From Parapristionchus giblindavisi (taxonomy: Eukaryota > Nematoda > Chromadorea > Rhabditida > Diplogasteridae), in NCBI GenBank assembly GCA_943737045.1, contig CALSFV010000274.1, forward strand, positions 62,001-126,000: a DNA stretch of 64,000 bases. The letters are read 5' to 3'. The notes beneath the pieces are model-generated. The model saw nothing but the letters and a program-made list of their open reading frames with translations. It was not told the origin of the DNA and ran no database searches. The translations under genes were made by a program, and so were the position numbers. Positions 33,732-47,448 of this stretch are shown here, one piece after another (position 1 is the stretch's first letter; every line of letters starts with the position of its first letter).

Positions 33732-36700
33732 TCAACTCGTGCTTTCCTGAATTGATCGATATAAACATCTCATCATTAGATTAAACAATAGTACTGTAAA
33801 ATTCCTCATGATATAAACCACGTGAAACGCAAAAGTGACTGGTATGTACTCTGTATTTATATGAGGATATTAGTAATTGTAAGATTTTAGTCACGATCAT
33901 TTCTTTGGACAATGGGACAACGAAATATTGTGTGACACATTCCATAATGATTAATACTTAGTCTTATTATCAATCACTAATATACCAATATTCAATCTGT
34001 AATTATAGATACTACTGCTAAAATAATAAGGTATCACGAATATAATGAATGAAAGTGTCTGTTTTCAATCAATACAATGAGAGTATTACCTTAGTCTTGG
34101 TAGGTGTAGCATTCGCACTGGCCGCTGCTTGTCTCCTTGCAGCAGGTGGTTTGTACACTTCACCTCGTCCACTCGATCTCTCTCCAGTCCTCCTCAATCC
34201 TCCTGATCTACCAATCGATCCATGAGGTGATGACGTCATTGATGTAGGCGTCGTGGCTACCGTAACTGCTGATGTCGACGATACAGCTGTCGTTACCGTA
34301 GACGTCGGAACGGTCGCAGCAGTCACTGTTGCAGATACGGTAGGTTCGGATGGAGTGGATGATCTGAATGTGACACGTAATCAATCAATAATCGATCAAT
34401 AAGTGAACAGTTAGGTACCTCGAAGGAACAACCATGTCTGGCGTAGTCACTTCCGGTACAGTATCGCCGTCATTCGAGGATACAGTAGACGGTGCCTCCG
34501 ACTTGGATGGAGTTGCATCGGGTATCGTTACTACTGATGACGAGGGCAGTGGATTCACGATCGAACCCGTACATGGAAGGGGCGGAGCCAGAGTGAATGT
34601 CACCGGTGTGGGTGGTACCGTATTCAGTGGTACAAAGTGTACGGTAGACACAGGTGGTGGGAGTGGTGGACAGGGATACGATATCATAGTATTGATCGTA
34701 TTGATTGAATGATTGGAACCATGAGGGGTGTATGCACCATTGGAGTACTGTTGAAGGACGGGAGTATGACGACCATTCTGAAACGAATGAATGAATGAAT
34801 GAATTAATATCTATCGAACAATCTTGCACACATCTTTCTTAGTAATCGATCAAACATTCAAAGAAAACTCTTTCGAAATCAAAGAACCATATGACTAACA
34901 TTTAAGAACATTCCACAATCATTACTAATAGCACTACAAATTCAACACTTCATAGTAATCAGCACTACTCATTTTGCTCTTTTCGTTTATTATCATACTC
35001 GCTTCCTTCATATCATAGGTGGGCGCGTGAAAACGAATTCTTCTTTACACACAGCCTCGCCTTCCCTTGCGGGGCCTTGCGCATAGCTTTGCCTCTCAAA
35101 AATTGGAAAATTTCCCGCCAAAACAACAAAAAAATGCACATAGCCTTGCCTTACAATTCTCCGGATTGCGCACAGCCTTTCCCCAACCGTCCCCACCTAT
35201 GCTTCATATATAAATACCCACACTTCCTTCATACATTTACAATACCGTAATCACCAAATATACCGTACCTGATTATAAATCATATCACTACTTCTACTCT
35301 TCATCATTCCTCCTCTTCCTTCTTCATCATTCTTTCCTCCATCTCCTCCTCCTCCTTCTCTATCCATTACTGTACTATTCATCATGATATCACTATTCGT
35401 CCTCTCATCCGTGTATCTCTTATATCCTCCATCCCCATATGATCTTTGATCTTTCCATCCATTCTTCTTCCATCCTCCAGTATATCGTCGATCCACGAAT
35501 GAGTTTGCCCTTCGTCCATTACCGTATCCACCATATCCATTATGATGGGGATGGTACTGTAGTGGATGTTGTTGATGGTATGTCACTGGTGGATACTGTT
35601 GCACAACGATGGGAACAATACTGTCCTGCTCCTTCAACTTCTTCTCATCATGGAATGATCTTTGATCTTTGGTAGTCTTAGCTACAGTAGTATTTGTCTT
35701 CTTCTCCACATAATCGTCAGGACGTGTTATCTCGAGTACATTCTTCCCTGCCTTGGGTATATCAGCCAGACACGAGAAGTCCGATGGGGCAGATAACATT
35801 GATCCATATAGAACATTCTTCTGATCTCGAGGCTCCCATGATTGATTCAGAACGAAACCCTGCAATCAATCAATATTACTATAATAAAGATACAATAACA
35901 CAACTAATAGGGATTAGTGATATTAGGTTGATTCATAAGTCTTGTCGCATTTTGGAGGGGTATGTTTGGGCTATCATTGCTCAGTCGTACGATATCAATT
36001 ACCCCGTCCGTTATGGCAGTAAATAAGTCACTACTACTACTCTTTGAGCGTAGTAGTGAATTGTGCCTTCATCGAATCTAGTGGATAAAATGCATCTTCA
36101 TTTCATTCTCATTTTAGCGCACATTCGACACGTCATATTGTTTTTCTTTCCATGAGAGCTCAAACCACCCGATGTCCGCTCCCGTATGGCGGTAGTATAC
36201 AACACTAAGGCCCCTAGTATACGCACTGTGCTACGTTGGTTCAAATGCTTCGAGAAGGAGGGAACGACGTCGAAGAAGTGGTCGGGACTAGAGCTAGACT
36301 CGGACGTGCTGGAGCAGCACGCCCGGATGTACCCCTATGCTACCACCCCTGGTATGTCAACGAGTTTTGGGGTTTGCTAACCCACCATCGTTCGTAGCCT
36401 ACAGGATCTTGACAAGGCCCAGAAGTTGGGTCGATGGTTACCCCACCGACTGTAGGACAAGCAGAAGAACCACAGTGCGGACTAAATCTAATTTCGTACG
36501 CTCGTATAACGGCTTGTATCGACGGGATCATCACTGGAGATGAAAAGTGGATACTTTACGACAAAGTAGTCTGCAGGGTTCAGTAGGTCGACTGAGGTGA
36601 GCAGCCCAATCCCATCGCCAAACCCGAACTTTACAAGAATGAGGTCATGCTGTCTGTATGGTGGGGCAGAGGCGGTTTGGTGCATTGGGAGCTACTCCCG

Positions 36701-39700
36701 CTAGGGTCGACTATTATGGCCGCGGTATACTCTCACCAACTACTGACCCTGAAGTGCAAGGTCCCATCCGTTCCCTGGCTGAACGACCGTATTCACTTCT
36801 AGCACGACAACGCCCGACCACGTTTGGGAATGACGACTGAAAAAGTCCTGTTGAACTTTGGCTAGCACATCGTCTCCCACCCGCCCTACTCGCCCGACTT
36901 GGCTCCTTGCGATTACTGCTTGTTTTCCGATATACAGCACACTCTCCGAGGAGCACACTTCAACAATCTGCGGGAGGTCGAAATCGGGTTGACCAACTTC
37001 ATCGCCTCCAAGCAGCCTTCCTTCTGGGAGCACTGAATCCACAAGCTACCCGAACTTTAGAGGATGTGTGCGGACGCAAACGGTGCTTACTTTGGTTGAT
37101 TAGCCTTTGTCGAAATAAAGTTATTTTAATTTGTTCAAAGGGCCAAAATGCGACAAGACTTATGAATCAAACTAATAGATGATGGTCATATGATGAAACA
37201 TGAATGTAACATAATATATTATGATAATAATATTGATTGTTAATGATGGTATGATGAAACATGGATATGACTGGATTGGAGGACAAATAGATCTAGTAGG
37301 GATTGATGAATTATGATGCTCATAGTGTGATATGATAATGAATGATCTTTGGTCTCTCTCAGGGGTACACAATCACTTTCCTTATCTCTTCAACCTCAGA
37401 GATAAGGAAGTCATCAAGTGTGAGAGAGTGAATGACGTAAGTGATGGACGTTAAATAGATGAAGAGAGTAAGCAAATAGTTCAATCGTCTATTCACTCTA
37501 ATGTATAAGTACTGGATAAAGTACGGTACTATCTGATGAAGAAGGATACGAACAACATATACTGGACCGTCTACTATGGCATAAGAAGACTTCCTGATCC
37601 CATTTAATGTGATGCTAAGAACCCAATATCATAACCTCCTTATACACGAATAAATGATTTGATTTGAAGGATCGGCCTAAAGCTTGATCAGTGCAACCCC
37701 TGATAGATCGTGCATTCTGTAACGATATAGTAGAGATAACACAGAGATCACAATAATGGATACTGTATGCACAATAGCTGTTGTCAGTATCAATAACAAA
37801 TTCATTGATGAGAGAGGAGTTGGAGAGACAAAGAGGGATAGGGAGCGAAAGAGAAGAAAAAGACAAAATATTGAGTGATGATGGGCATCCAATCTCCTTT
37901 AGAGTAACATATTTCATTCTCACTTTTGATCGTCTCTTCTCTTCTGTCGTCATTTCAATCAAAATAGAAGGTGACAAAAATATCCCAACATCTCACCTGT
38001 TCGCACAAAAGAGACTTATCTAACAGATATATCCCACCACTCGATATGTCAAAGTGAAGGAATCAATTATTAGGATTATTATTATCATAACATTATCATA
38101 ATATAACGTCTAATCATGAGGGGTTGCATATGAGGAAGACAAACACCGAGATACAAACCAAGGAGATCAAAGATAGAAGATAGAGAGGATCAGTCATGTG
38201 AGATATGGTGAGAAGAAGAAGAAGGAATCACAACAACTAATGAGATATCATATCATATAGGAGATTGGAGATGGTTGGAAAGTTAGAAAGAGGAATAGAT
38301 GGAGAGAGGAGGAGGAGAAATCCCTATATTGTATACGGTAATGGACGAAGGATGAACTTATTCGTGGATCGACGATATACTGGAGGATGGAAGAAGAATG
38401 GATGGAAAGATCAAAGATCATATGAGGATGGAGGATATAAGAGGTACAAAAGAGATGGAGAGAAAGGGAGAGGAAGAGGAAGAGATAGATAGAGTGCACC
38501 AAAGATCATCCATTATCATATAACACTATGAGAATGATAATACATCCCTACTAGATCTATCTATCCTTCAATCCATTCCATCTAATGACCAGTCATATAA
38601 ATGTTTCATCATAACATCATTAATAATCAATATCGTCATCATTTTTAAGGGAGAGAAACCTTTGACAAATATCGTAATCTAATCTACATCAATAATATTG
38701 GTGATACGTTAGAATAATTCCGCAACGAATAATGAGCTTACGGTAGCAAGTTCGAGACGAATTGAAAAATTTTCGACGCATTTGTTTTGTTTCACTGTTT
38801 TCATCGTGTATGTTTAGGATTTGAGAAACAATATATGAATTAACTCATACATTTTTGTTCAACTCACATTTTCAGAACTATAAGCTGACCCGTAATTGTG
38901 ATAAACGAGCCCGATTATAAACTGACTCGTAAATTTGCTTATTTTTCGCTTATTTGGGCAAAATATGTGATAAAGTGACCCGTATTTTATAAGCCGATCA
39001 ATTCATAAACTGACCCGTACCCACAATGTGGACGCACGAAAATGTATGAATTAACTTCACATTAGTGGTGAAAAAAGGTTAAGAAAGAAAGACTATAAAA
39101 AAAGGTTCGTGCTAAGTTGTGTAGGAGACTGTGAGTAAACAGATCATTTCTCTATCCTCTTTCTATATCTTTCATGTATCATATATCGTACCTTGAGCCA
39201 ATTCCGTGAGGATATCTGTGATGGGGAGAAGTTGAGAAGACGACCCATCATACTGCCCTGCAATATCACAATTATCATCTCAATTTACCAATCATTCTTA
39301 TTCGACGCTCATTTCGACTCAAACGACCCAGCAGAGAAACCGGCATCCACCAGGCTACAACGACCCTTTACAAACTACAGCTATAATTGTTAGTCTAGAC
39401 CTATTCAGTTTGTCTTTCGTATACACACTACATAAAGTATATAAAAATGAAACAGCATATGCACAATCTATCACAATTATACTCATCATCACCATCTATT
39501 CTATTTTTCACAGTTATATCCATCAACTTAAGCAAATAAAAAAAGTGCCTGGTGGACGCTGTGATGCTACGAAGCGCTACCCTTGCCTCTTCCCATTTGA
39601 TCTTTGATCTTTAATCTCGTACTAACCTTGTAAACCTTACTCCTCCACAATCTACTTCCAGGTCTGTCATTAACAAAGAGAGTTCCTCTGAGTTGAGAGA

Positions 39701-42289
39701 GGGCCGATTGGAAGAGTGTTCTCACTGTGTAGATGTTGAAGGATGAACGACACACCTCATTGTCTGAAATATACAACATGATAAATAATAATGATAATAA
39801 TAATAAAATAGTATACAAGGCTATCAAGAATCATCAAAAGTATGACAATTATCCTTTTTACTTTTCACCGTGACAAATCAACAATTTCCTCTACAAAACT
39901 TCCGTTGTTTAGCTGTCTATAGCGTGTCACTCCAGCTGCGAGTGTCCCTTTTCAAAGAAAACGTGCGCTCTCAATACAGGCGTAAGGCTGCGCGCCACAC
40001 GTATTTCGCAAACGAAAGCAAACCACAAAATACGGAAAACAAAAGCAGTTGGGTAAAAACCAAACGTCATATTCCCTCCAAACTCCCATTGTCCTACCGA
40101 AAACGAGCATGTGATCGCTACCTTCTTGTTCATTCACTTCGTTATTAATGATTTGGTGGGCAATACAAACGAAATATAAATAAATTTTAAAAAATCTAAA
40201 TACCTGCTTGTAGGGGGTCTCTGACCGACAATAGGACTGGTTTTCCTTGTGGTACAGCACTGATTTCCATATCAAATAGATGAGATTCAGTAGAGGGAGG
40301 AGGGGGAGATGGTCCTCCTCCTCCTCCTCCATCTATTCCATTCATACACACTCCTCCTGTTGAAGATGGTGGACATCGTGTAGATGAACATGATGAACGT
40401 CTACAATAACAACTATTTACTATTTTTATTTCATTTCTTGAAGCATCTTTATGATATTTAAAAATATATATAACAAGAAATATTAATATAGACACAAATG
40501 ATGGTTGGTGATCTTGATCAAAGCCTAGTATTATTATTATTATTATTATGGGAATGAAGTGAGGATACGTTGCATGATAATCGAATCAATTACATGGTAC
40601 AAGTCATGACCATGATACACAATAGTCATTGGAGCAAAACACAAGGAACACACTTCACATGCTATATATACACATCTTTATATATAAATAGACACATGGA
40701 GCTGGGCTTATAGTCTATAGTTTTGTTTTTGAAATAGACAGGATAGGTTATGTTGTGTTCAAAAGTAATCAAATGAAAAGCGCACAATGAAAGAAAGAGC
40801 GAGAGAGTGCACAAAGTGGAGAGTTTCAAGATGGACCTTTGAACAGAAGATTGGATGAACAAAAAGGGGAGGAATAATCATTCAGAGAATAAGGAATGAG
40901 TAGAAAACGGAGAAGAAAGAAGGAAGAAGGAGAAAGAATGGATAGACTTAAGAGAGAAGATAGAGAAGGAGCATCGAACCATGGAGGATGGAGAAACGGA
41001 GTGAGACCAAGAGGGAGAGGGAGAGATGGAGGAAAGGGAGATGGAGAGAGAGGAAGAGCAAAGAACGAGCAGACTAAATCCATGACGGAGATGACACATC
41101 ATCTAATTATATCGTTATGAGGATAAGAGATTATATGATAAGGACGAATAGAAGAGAAGAGAAGAGGAATGAATGAATGGGTTGATCAGAGTACCAATGA
41201 TAGATGAGATCAATACGTGATAGATGGGGAAGAAGGAGAAGGAGAGGGGAAGAGAGAAGAGGACGAGGGTGCGAGATGTATGAACTACGTGGACCCAGAT
41301 CAGAGAACAACAGCGGCAATAGAAGAGGGGGGAAATGGTCATGATTATTGAATGAAAGAAGAAGAAGAAAAGGGAATGAATACATCAACATACACACGAT
41401 ACTACACCACCACACACATATAATCAGACTGTGAATAAGGGAGGAGAGAGAGAGAAAGAGGGAGGGAGAGAGAGAGAGGGAGAGGGAGAGAGAAAGAGGA
41501 AGGGAGAGAGAGAGAAAGAGGGAGAGGGAGAGAGAAAGATGAAGGGAGAGAGAGAGGGAGAGAGAGAGGGAAAGAGAGAGAGAGAAGAAAGACAAAGAGC
41601 GCAGAGAAGGAGAGAAATGGGATAGACAGTAGTCGTGATCAGAAATCACTCCCATTCCATAGAATGGATAATGAAGACAACATGAGAGAGACAGAGATAT
41701 CTACAGATTTGCACGATAGCATAACAAGAATGACACGTGTAAATATACAGTTGGAGAAACAAGAATCAACCGGGTTAGAGATCATTCGACATATGCTATT
41801 TATAGCTGCCTGCAAAGGCTAATTCTTGGCTGTAACGACACGCTGCATGGAGCAAGCTCTAGAGTGAAGTTGTCCACGTATGATAGAGATCAGAGAGATC
41901 AAGAACGCAAGCATGAATGAATCATTATAAGTCAATTGTGTGATAAAGTGTCAGGGGAATGGAATTGGACGAATAAAACAACAGAGAGGGGAGGAAGAGA
42001 GAGGGAAATAGAGAGAGGGAGATAGAGAGAGAGGATGTAATTTATCCAATACATCTATATTATCTCTCTCTCTCTCGCACCGAGTGGAGAGCTAAAGCGG
42101 AGAGAATGTGCAATTAATGGATAGAGAGGGAGAGGAAAGAGAGGAGGAGAAGGAGGAGAGATAAAGGGAGAGAGGAGAACGATGATCAAGATTGCACATG
42201 CAATGGAGGGAATAACAAGAAACACACATCGATAGACACGAGTCAGTGTAAGGGTGTCACAATGGGTGTGCGTGATAGAGAGAGAGAGA

Positions 42290-42333
<44 letters not shown>

Positions 42334-44922
42334 GGGAGAGAGAGAGAGAGAGAGAGGGGAGAGAGAGAGAGAGAGAAGAAAGAAAGAGACAGACTGTGAC
42401 TGTCTCTCTCCTTTTTACGTGTGATTTGTGTACGTACTTGATATGATATGAAACACACTGTGACAGGGAGAGGGGGGAGAGGAATGAGAACAAGTAGAGT
42501 GGAAGAGTACCAGTGATGGTCTATCAATATCCCAGACCCTTCAAATGCGTGTGGGTACCTAGATTTTGGGTCAAAAACGCGTGTGGGTAACCCGATTTTG
42601 AGATAAAAACGCATGTGGGTACCCCAAAATCGTGAAAATTTCAAGAAAATCGCCAATTTATGGTCCAATTTTGCGGGTGGGTACCCATGAAAGGCGAATT
42701 TTTGCGGGTGGGTCTATCCCATGGGATAACCATAGACCATGTCTGAAGAGTACAGAGAGGAGGGTAGAGGGTAGAGGGTGTAAGCGTGCACCACTCACAG
42801 AGTCACTAACGATTTAGGAGGAAGAGAGAGAAAGAGGAAGGGGGAGGGTTGAAGGGAACAACTCACGCGAGTAATGTGAGATGAAACATTGGAAGAGAAA
42901 GAGGAGAGGAGGGGAGGAGAGGGGAGAGTAGAAGAGGAAGAGATGAACCAAGAGTGAAACCCCCATAGCACAACCAAACTATCAAGAATAAAAGAAGAAG
43001 AGGAGTGGAATGGAGAAGAGAGGGAACATCGAACAATGATGCAAAGGCTACGATGTGAGATAGACAAGGAGAAGGAGAGGGAGAGGGAGAGGGAGAGGGA
43101 GAGGGAGAAGGAGAGGGAGAGGGAGAGGGATAGGGAGGAGAGTAAGGGGATAAGAGACAATTAGGAAAAGTCAAACGACTAGGGGAATATGTACGATAGA
43201 ATGGAGAAGAAGGAAGAAGAAGAAGAAGGGGGTGCAAAATACAGAGAGGGAATGGTGAAACCGAAACTAAGCGGGATCAGAAGGGAGGAGGGGAGGGGGA
43301 TGGAAAGTGGAGATGTCTTGTAGTGAGTGAGTCCACAGGAATCCTTTAGCACATAGGATGCAAGGAGCAAAGGATGGAAAGCATAAAGCACAACCATATT
43401 ATATGTAGATAGAGAAAGAGATTGACTACTGTGATAGAACATACATTTTCGGTGCCCTCGCAATTGTTTTAGTGGGTCGATTTTCGAAATATGGTTGGTC
43501 AATTTAGAAAATTCGCTATTTTTCGATTAAAAATCGTCATTTAGCTTATTTTCGTATCAAGTGGCCGAGGGTATGAAAATGTATGGGGTTAAAATAAGAG
43601 AGAAATATCTTTTGACGGGAATAAAGAAGTAGTGGTAATATCGATGTAGACACTACTGTACACGATCAGTGATTGATAGATTACAATGCTTGAATGAGAG
43701 AGGGAGAGGGAGAGACGAGAGAGGAGAGAGAAGTAAAAGGAGAGGGGAGGAGTAAAAGGGGACACTGTGCATAGCCGTCATCTTATTGACACAGACGACA
43801 TAGGGGTTGCAGAGTTGCAAAGTGGAGAAGTGGGAGAGAGAGGGAGAGAATTAGAGAGGGAGAGATACACGTAAGCTATAAACCCTTCCTATTTGTGCAC
43901 AAGGAGTGAAAGGGGAGCTATGGCGCGTGAAGGGTAGCAGGTGGAGAGTAGAGGGCATGGAGAGGCTATGTAGATGGGAGAGGGAGAGGGAGAGAGAGAG
44001 GCTGAGGGAGAGGGAGAGGGAGAGGGAGAGGGAGAGGGAGAGGGAGAGGGAGAGGGAGAGGGAGAGGGAGAGGGAGATAGTGACTGGTCAATGATCAGTC
44101 AAAGAGCGAATCAATGATAAAAGAGTGGGAGATGAGACAGATAGAGATAGAGATAGACTATGTATGAATGGATTAGAGAATATAATAGAATGAAGATGAT
44201 TTCCATGAACATGCGTGAGTAACAACGAAGAAAACTAAGCTTTTTGCTGTCAGTCCAATAAACGAGAAGTCAGAAATAAAGGAATAGGTTATAATGTACA
44301 AGTTTACATGCATTTTATAGTTAGCATTGTAAGATGTGAACAAATAGCAAGAATAAATGGTTGATTTGTGATGAAATACATCTGTTCTGTGCAAGTTTCA
44401 GTGGATAACGTGACGAGAAAGAATATGAGGGGAGGAAAGGCTACTCTTGAATTTATAAGTGAGAGAGAGGGAGAGATGATAGAAAAGAAGGGAAAAAGAT
44501 TGATCGGTGACAACCCCCCAATTCATTGGAACAAAGTATAGTATTCATAGTGACTACAATGTAGGGGGGGGAGGTTGAGAGAGAGGGAGAGAGAACAAAG
44601 TATGGTAAGAAGAAGAGAAATGATAATGGTTGAATTGAATGATTGTGAAGAGAATGGAGAGGAAAGGAAAGGACTAATGAATAGAACACACATCACACAT
44701 GAATAACACTATCATTACTATAATTATAAGGAATGGATATGAGTGATGAGTGATAGAGGAAGAGGAAGAGGGAGAGGGAGAGAGGAGAAGAGAGAAGGAG
44801 AAACATGGATTGTGGTACCTTCGTATGAATGCACACTATCGGAATAGATATGGCACATAGAGAATGACAAGAGATCAGCAGAGATGGGGAGAGGGAGAGA
44901 TGGAGAGAGAGAGGAGAGGGAG

Positions 44923-44973
<51 letters not shown>

Positions 44974-47412
44974 AACTGAAAGAGAGAAGAGGTTATAGTC
45001 CAGTTATATGCAATGATATCGGAATGCGAATGAAGAGAAGAGCAGCAAAAAAGCACAGAGTACACTACAATGTACTCATATTGGTTTCTATCTCTTTCGT
45101 TTACTAAATAATATATGAGAGATAGAGAGAGCAAAGAACATAAAGACTATGGCTCATGGACTTGCACCTTTCATGTTTCATTTAGTTCAATAAAGCAACA
45201 ACAAAAGGATAATGATGATTAATTGCAAGTAATTGTTGAATTGTGTAAATCAATAAATGAATAAAAACTAACTTTCTGTATTGATTAGTGAGAGGATCAA
45301 GTCCAACCTCTTGATAGTTCAATTCGTGACCATATACCTGCAAGTACTCTTTTTGAACCTTTGTTACATTCATACATTTGTCCAGGACCCGGGGTAGGTC
45401 GAAAAGCCTCACCACATTTTAAATTTTTTTGTGAAAACAATCATTTTGTATATCTGTAACCTAGCTATTCAACCAATGTCGAGCACCCACATTGTGGGTT
45501 TGGGTTAGTCTATAAATTGGTCGACTTATAAAAAAAAATATTTTGCCAAAAAAAAATTGAAAAAAAAGTAACTTCATGGACCAGTTCATAACAATTAATT
45601 ACGGGTCAGCTTATAGTTCTTAAAATGTGAGCAAAAATGTATGCTTACATTTGTCTATATCTATCGATTACTTGTAGTCTACACACCGCACTATTCGTCC
45701 AATGATGAGGTTCCAATCAACCCTTCCTCCTCCCCTATCTCTCTCTCTCCCCTCCCTTCCCTTATCATAGAACAGTGACATACTTCTTATACCAACTACA
45801 ATATATCACAGACGTTAGAGAGTCAAAGTGGAATTTGAACTGAACTGTCTATGAGAGATCACAGAAGGAGAGAAGAGGAGAAGAGGATGTGAGAGGAAGA
45901 TGAGCACTAGAAGAGGATTTGATGGCCATTAGTCTTTCCCTCTCTCCCTCTCCCTCTTTTTATTTATCACTCTCTAACCCTCTTCATTGTATTTGTTATG
46001 ATGAACTTTGATGTGTATCTCCTCTATCCAAGCTAGTTAGGAAGGAGAGGGAGAGAGGTAGAGAAAGAAAGAAATAGTACAAGATTAGGCCAATTCAGCC
46101 CTTACCTCTCCCTCTCCCTCTTCACTGTTGATGATCGGAGATTGAATTCGTGCACGATAGAAAGGGCAGATAGGAGAGAGAGGGAGAGGGAGAATGAGTA
46201 AGATCTAGAGAAAGGGAGAGAGAGAGAGAGAGAGAAGGGGTAAACGTAGATGGAGAGAGGGAGGGGTAGAGAACGCATCAGAAACCACCCCCTATAGCAC
46301 TACGATAGGAGGGGTAAGGTCATCCAGAGAAAAGAAAAGAGAAGAGATGAATAGTCAAATAAGAAAGATAGAAGAAGAAGAAGACTGATAAATAGATATG
46401 ATAAGGAGAAGAGGGAGAGATAATGATAGCCTTGACTCTCTCCCTCTCTCATTAACACATCTCAGTCACAATGTTTGTATGCCAACACATCAGCGTGATA
46501 AACGATCTATGATTCAATATTGTCAGCGCTGTCAGTAACACTAAACTATCAAGAGCCAACAGTGTGATAGATCAAAGATCAAAGAGCACATCATAGGTCG
46601 AATAGCTAGGTTATCGGTTTTCAAAATCCGGTCAAGTTTTTCGATTTTTGTGAAATTTTGGCTCAAAATTCGGTCAGGCTTGGTACTTTGTAACACACTT
46701 TCGACCAATGGAACAGATACCGCATTATGAAGAGATCAAAGATCAGCCGGCCAACCTCAAGGAATCGCAGTAGCAGGTAGCCCATGTTGACGCCAGGCTC
46801 GGACGGCAGCTTGCCTCGATGATCGTGTGCATGGTTCTGAAAGGAAAACAAATCAATCAATAGTTTACGGTTTATTGTATTTGTAAGATTATCTATTAGA
46901 TACGGGCGGTAAATCATACGAATAAAAGAAAAGATGAAAGAATGGAGATAGAGGTAGGAGTTGGGGGGGGGGGGGGGGGGTAATATGTTGGAAGGTTCGT
47001 TGTCCTGTCTTATCTAATCGTTCCTTCCGTTCACATTCTCTCCCCTCGCCTATCTCTCGATCATCACTAGATGGGTAGAAAGAAAGAGATCTCAATTCAT
47101 ATCAAGTTCACCAAAAGAATGTTTCAGTTATGCTTGGCATTTGGAATGGATTAGAGAAAGAGAGACAGATAGAAAGGGAACAAAGATCTACACTGAGAGT
47201 AGAAGAAGAAAAAGGTGGTACACAGAAGCAACTAGATGAATGAATGGATGACGTGCCATTGTTGTTCACTGTGGATAAGGTGAGAGAGATAGAGAAGGAG
47301 AGGGAGAGATGGAGAGGGAGGAGAAAGCGAACGAGTGACCAGTGATCAATGTGGTGTGACTTACTACGGGCATACATCCGCCCTCGTCCACAACCAATGG
47401 AGGAGTGTAATA

Positions 47413-47448
<36 letters not shown>

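Noticed and set aside
34434..34712. Plus-strand Gly/Val/Thr-rich frame
   Set aside because: Antisense shadow of GLD-4 exon 17, which is phase-consistent on the minus strand.
35923..37175. Active mariner
   Set aside because: The transposase frame has several stops and shifts; only its motifs survive.
38265..38492. Independent plus-strand gene
   Set aside because: The protein-like part is an inverted fragment of GLD-4 exon 16; the rest is purine-rich intron.
41427..44085. CRISPR-like array
   Set aside because: The repeats are 2-6-base microsatellite units without spacers, in a eukaryotic intron.
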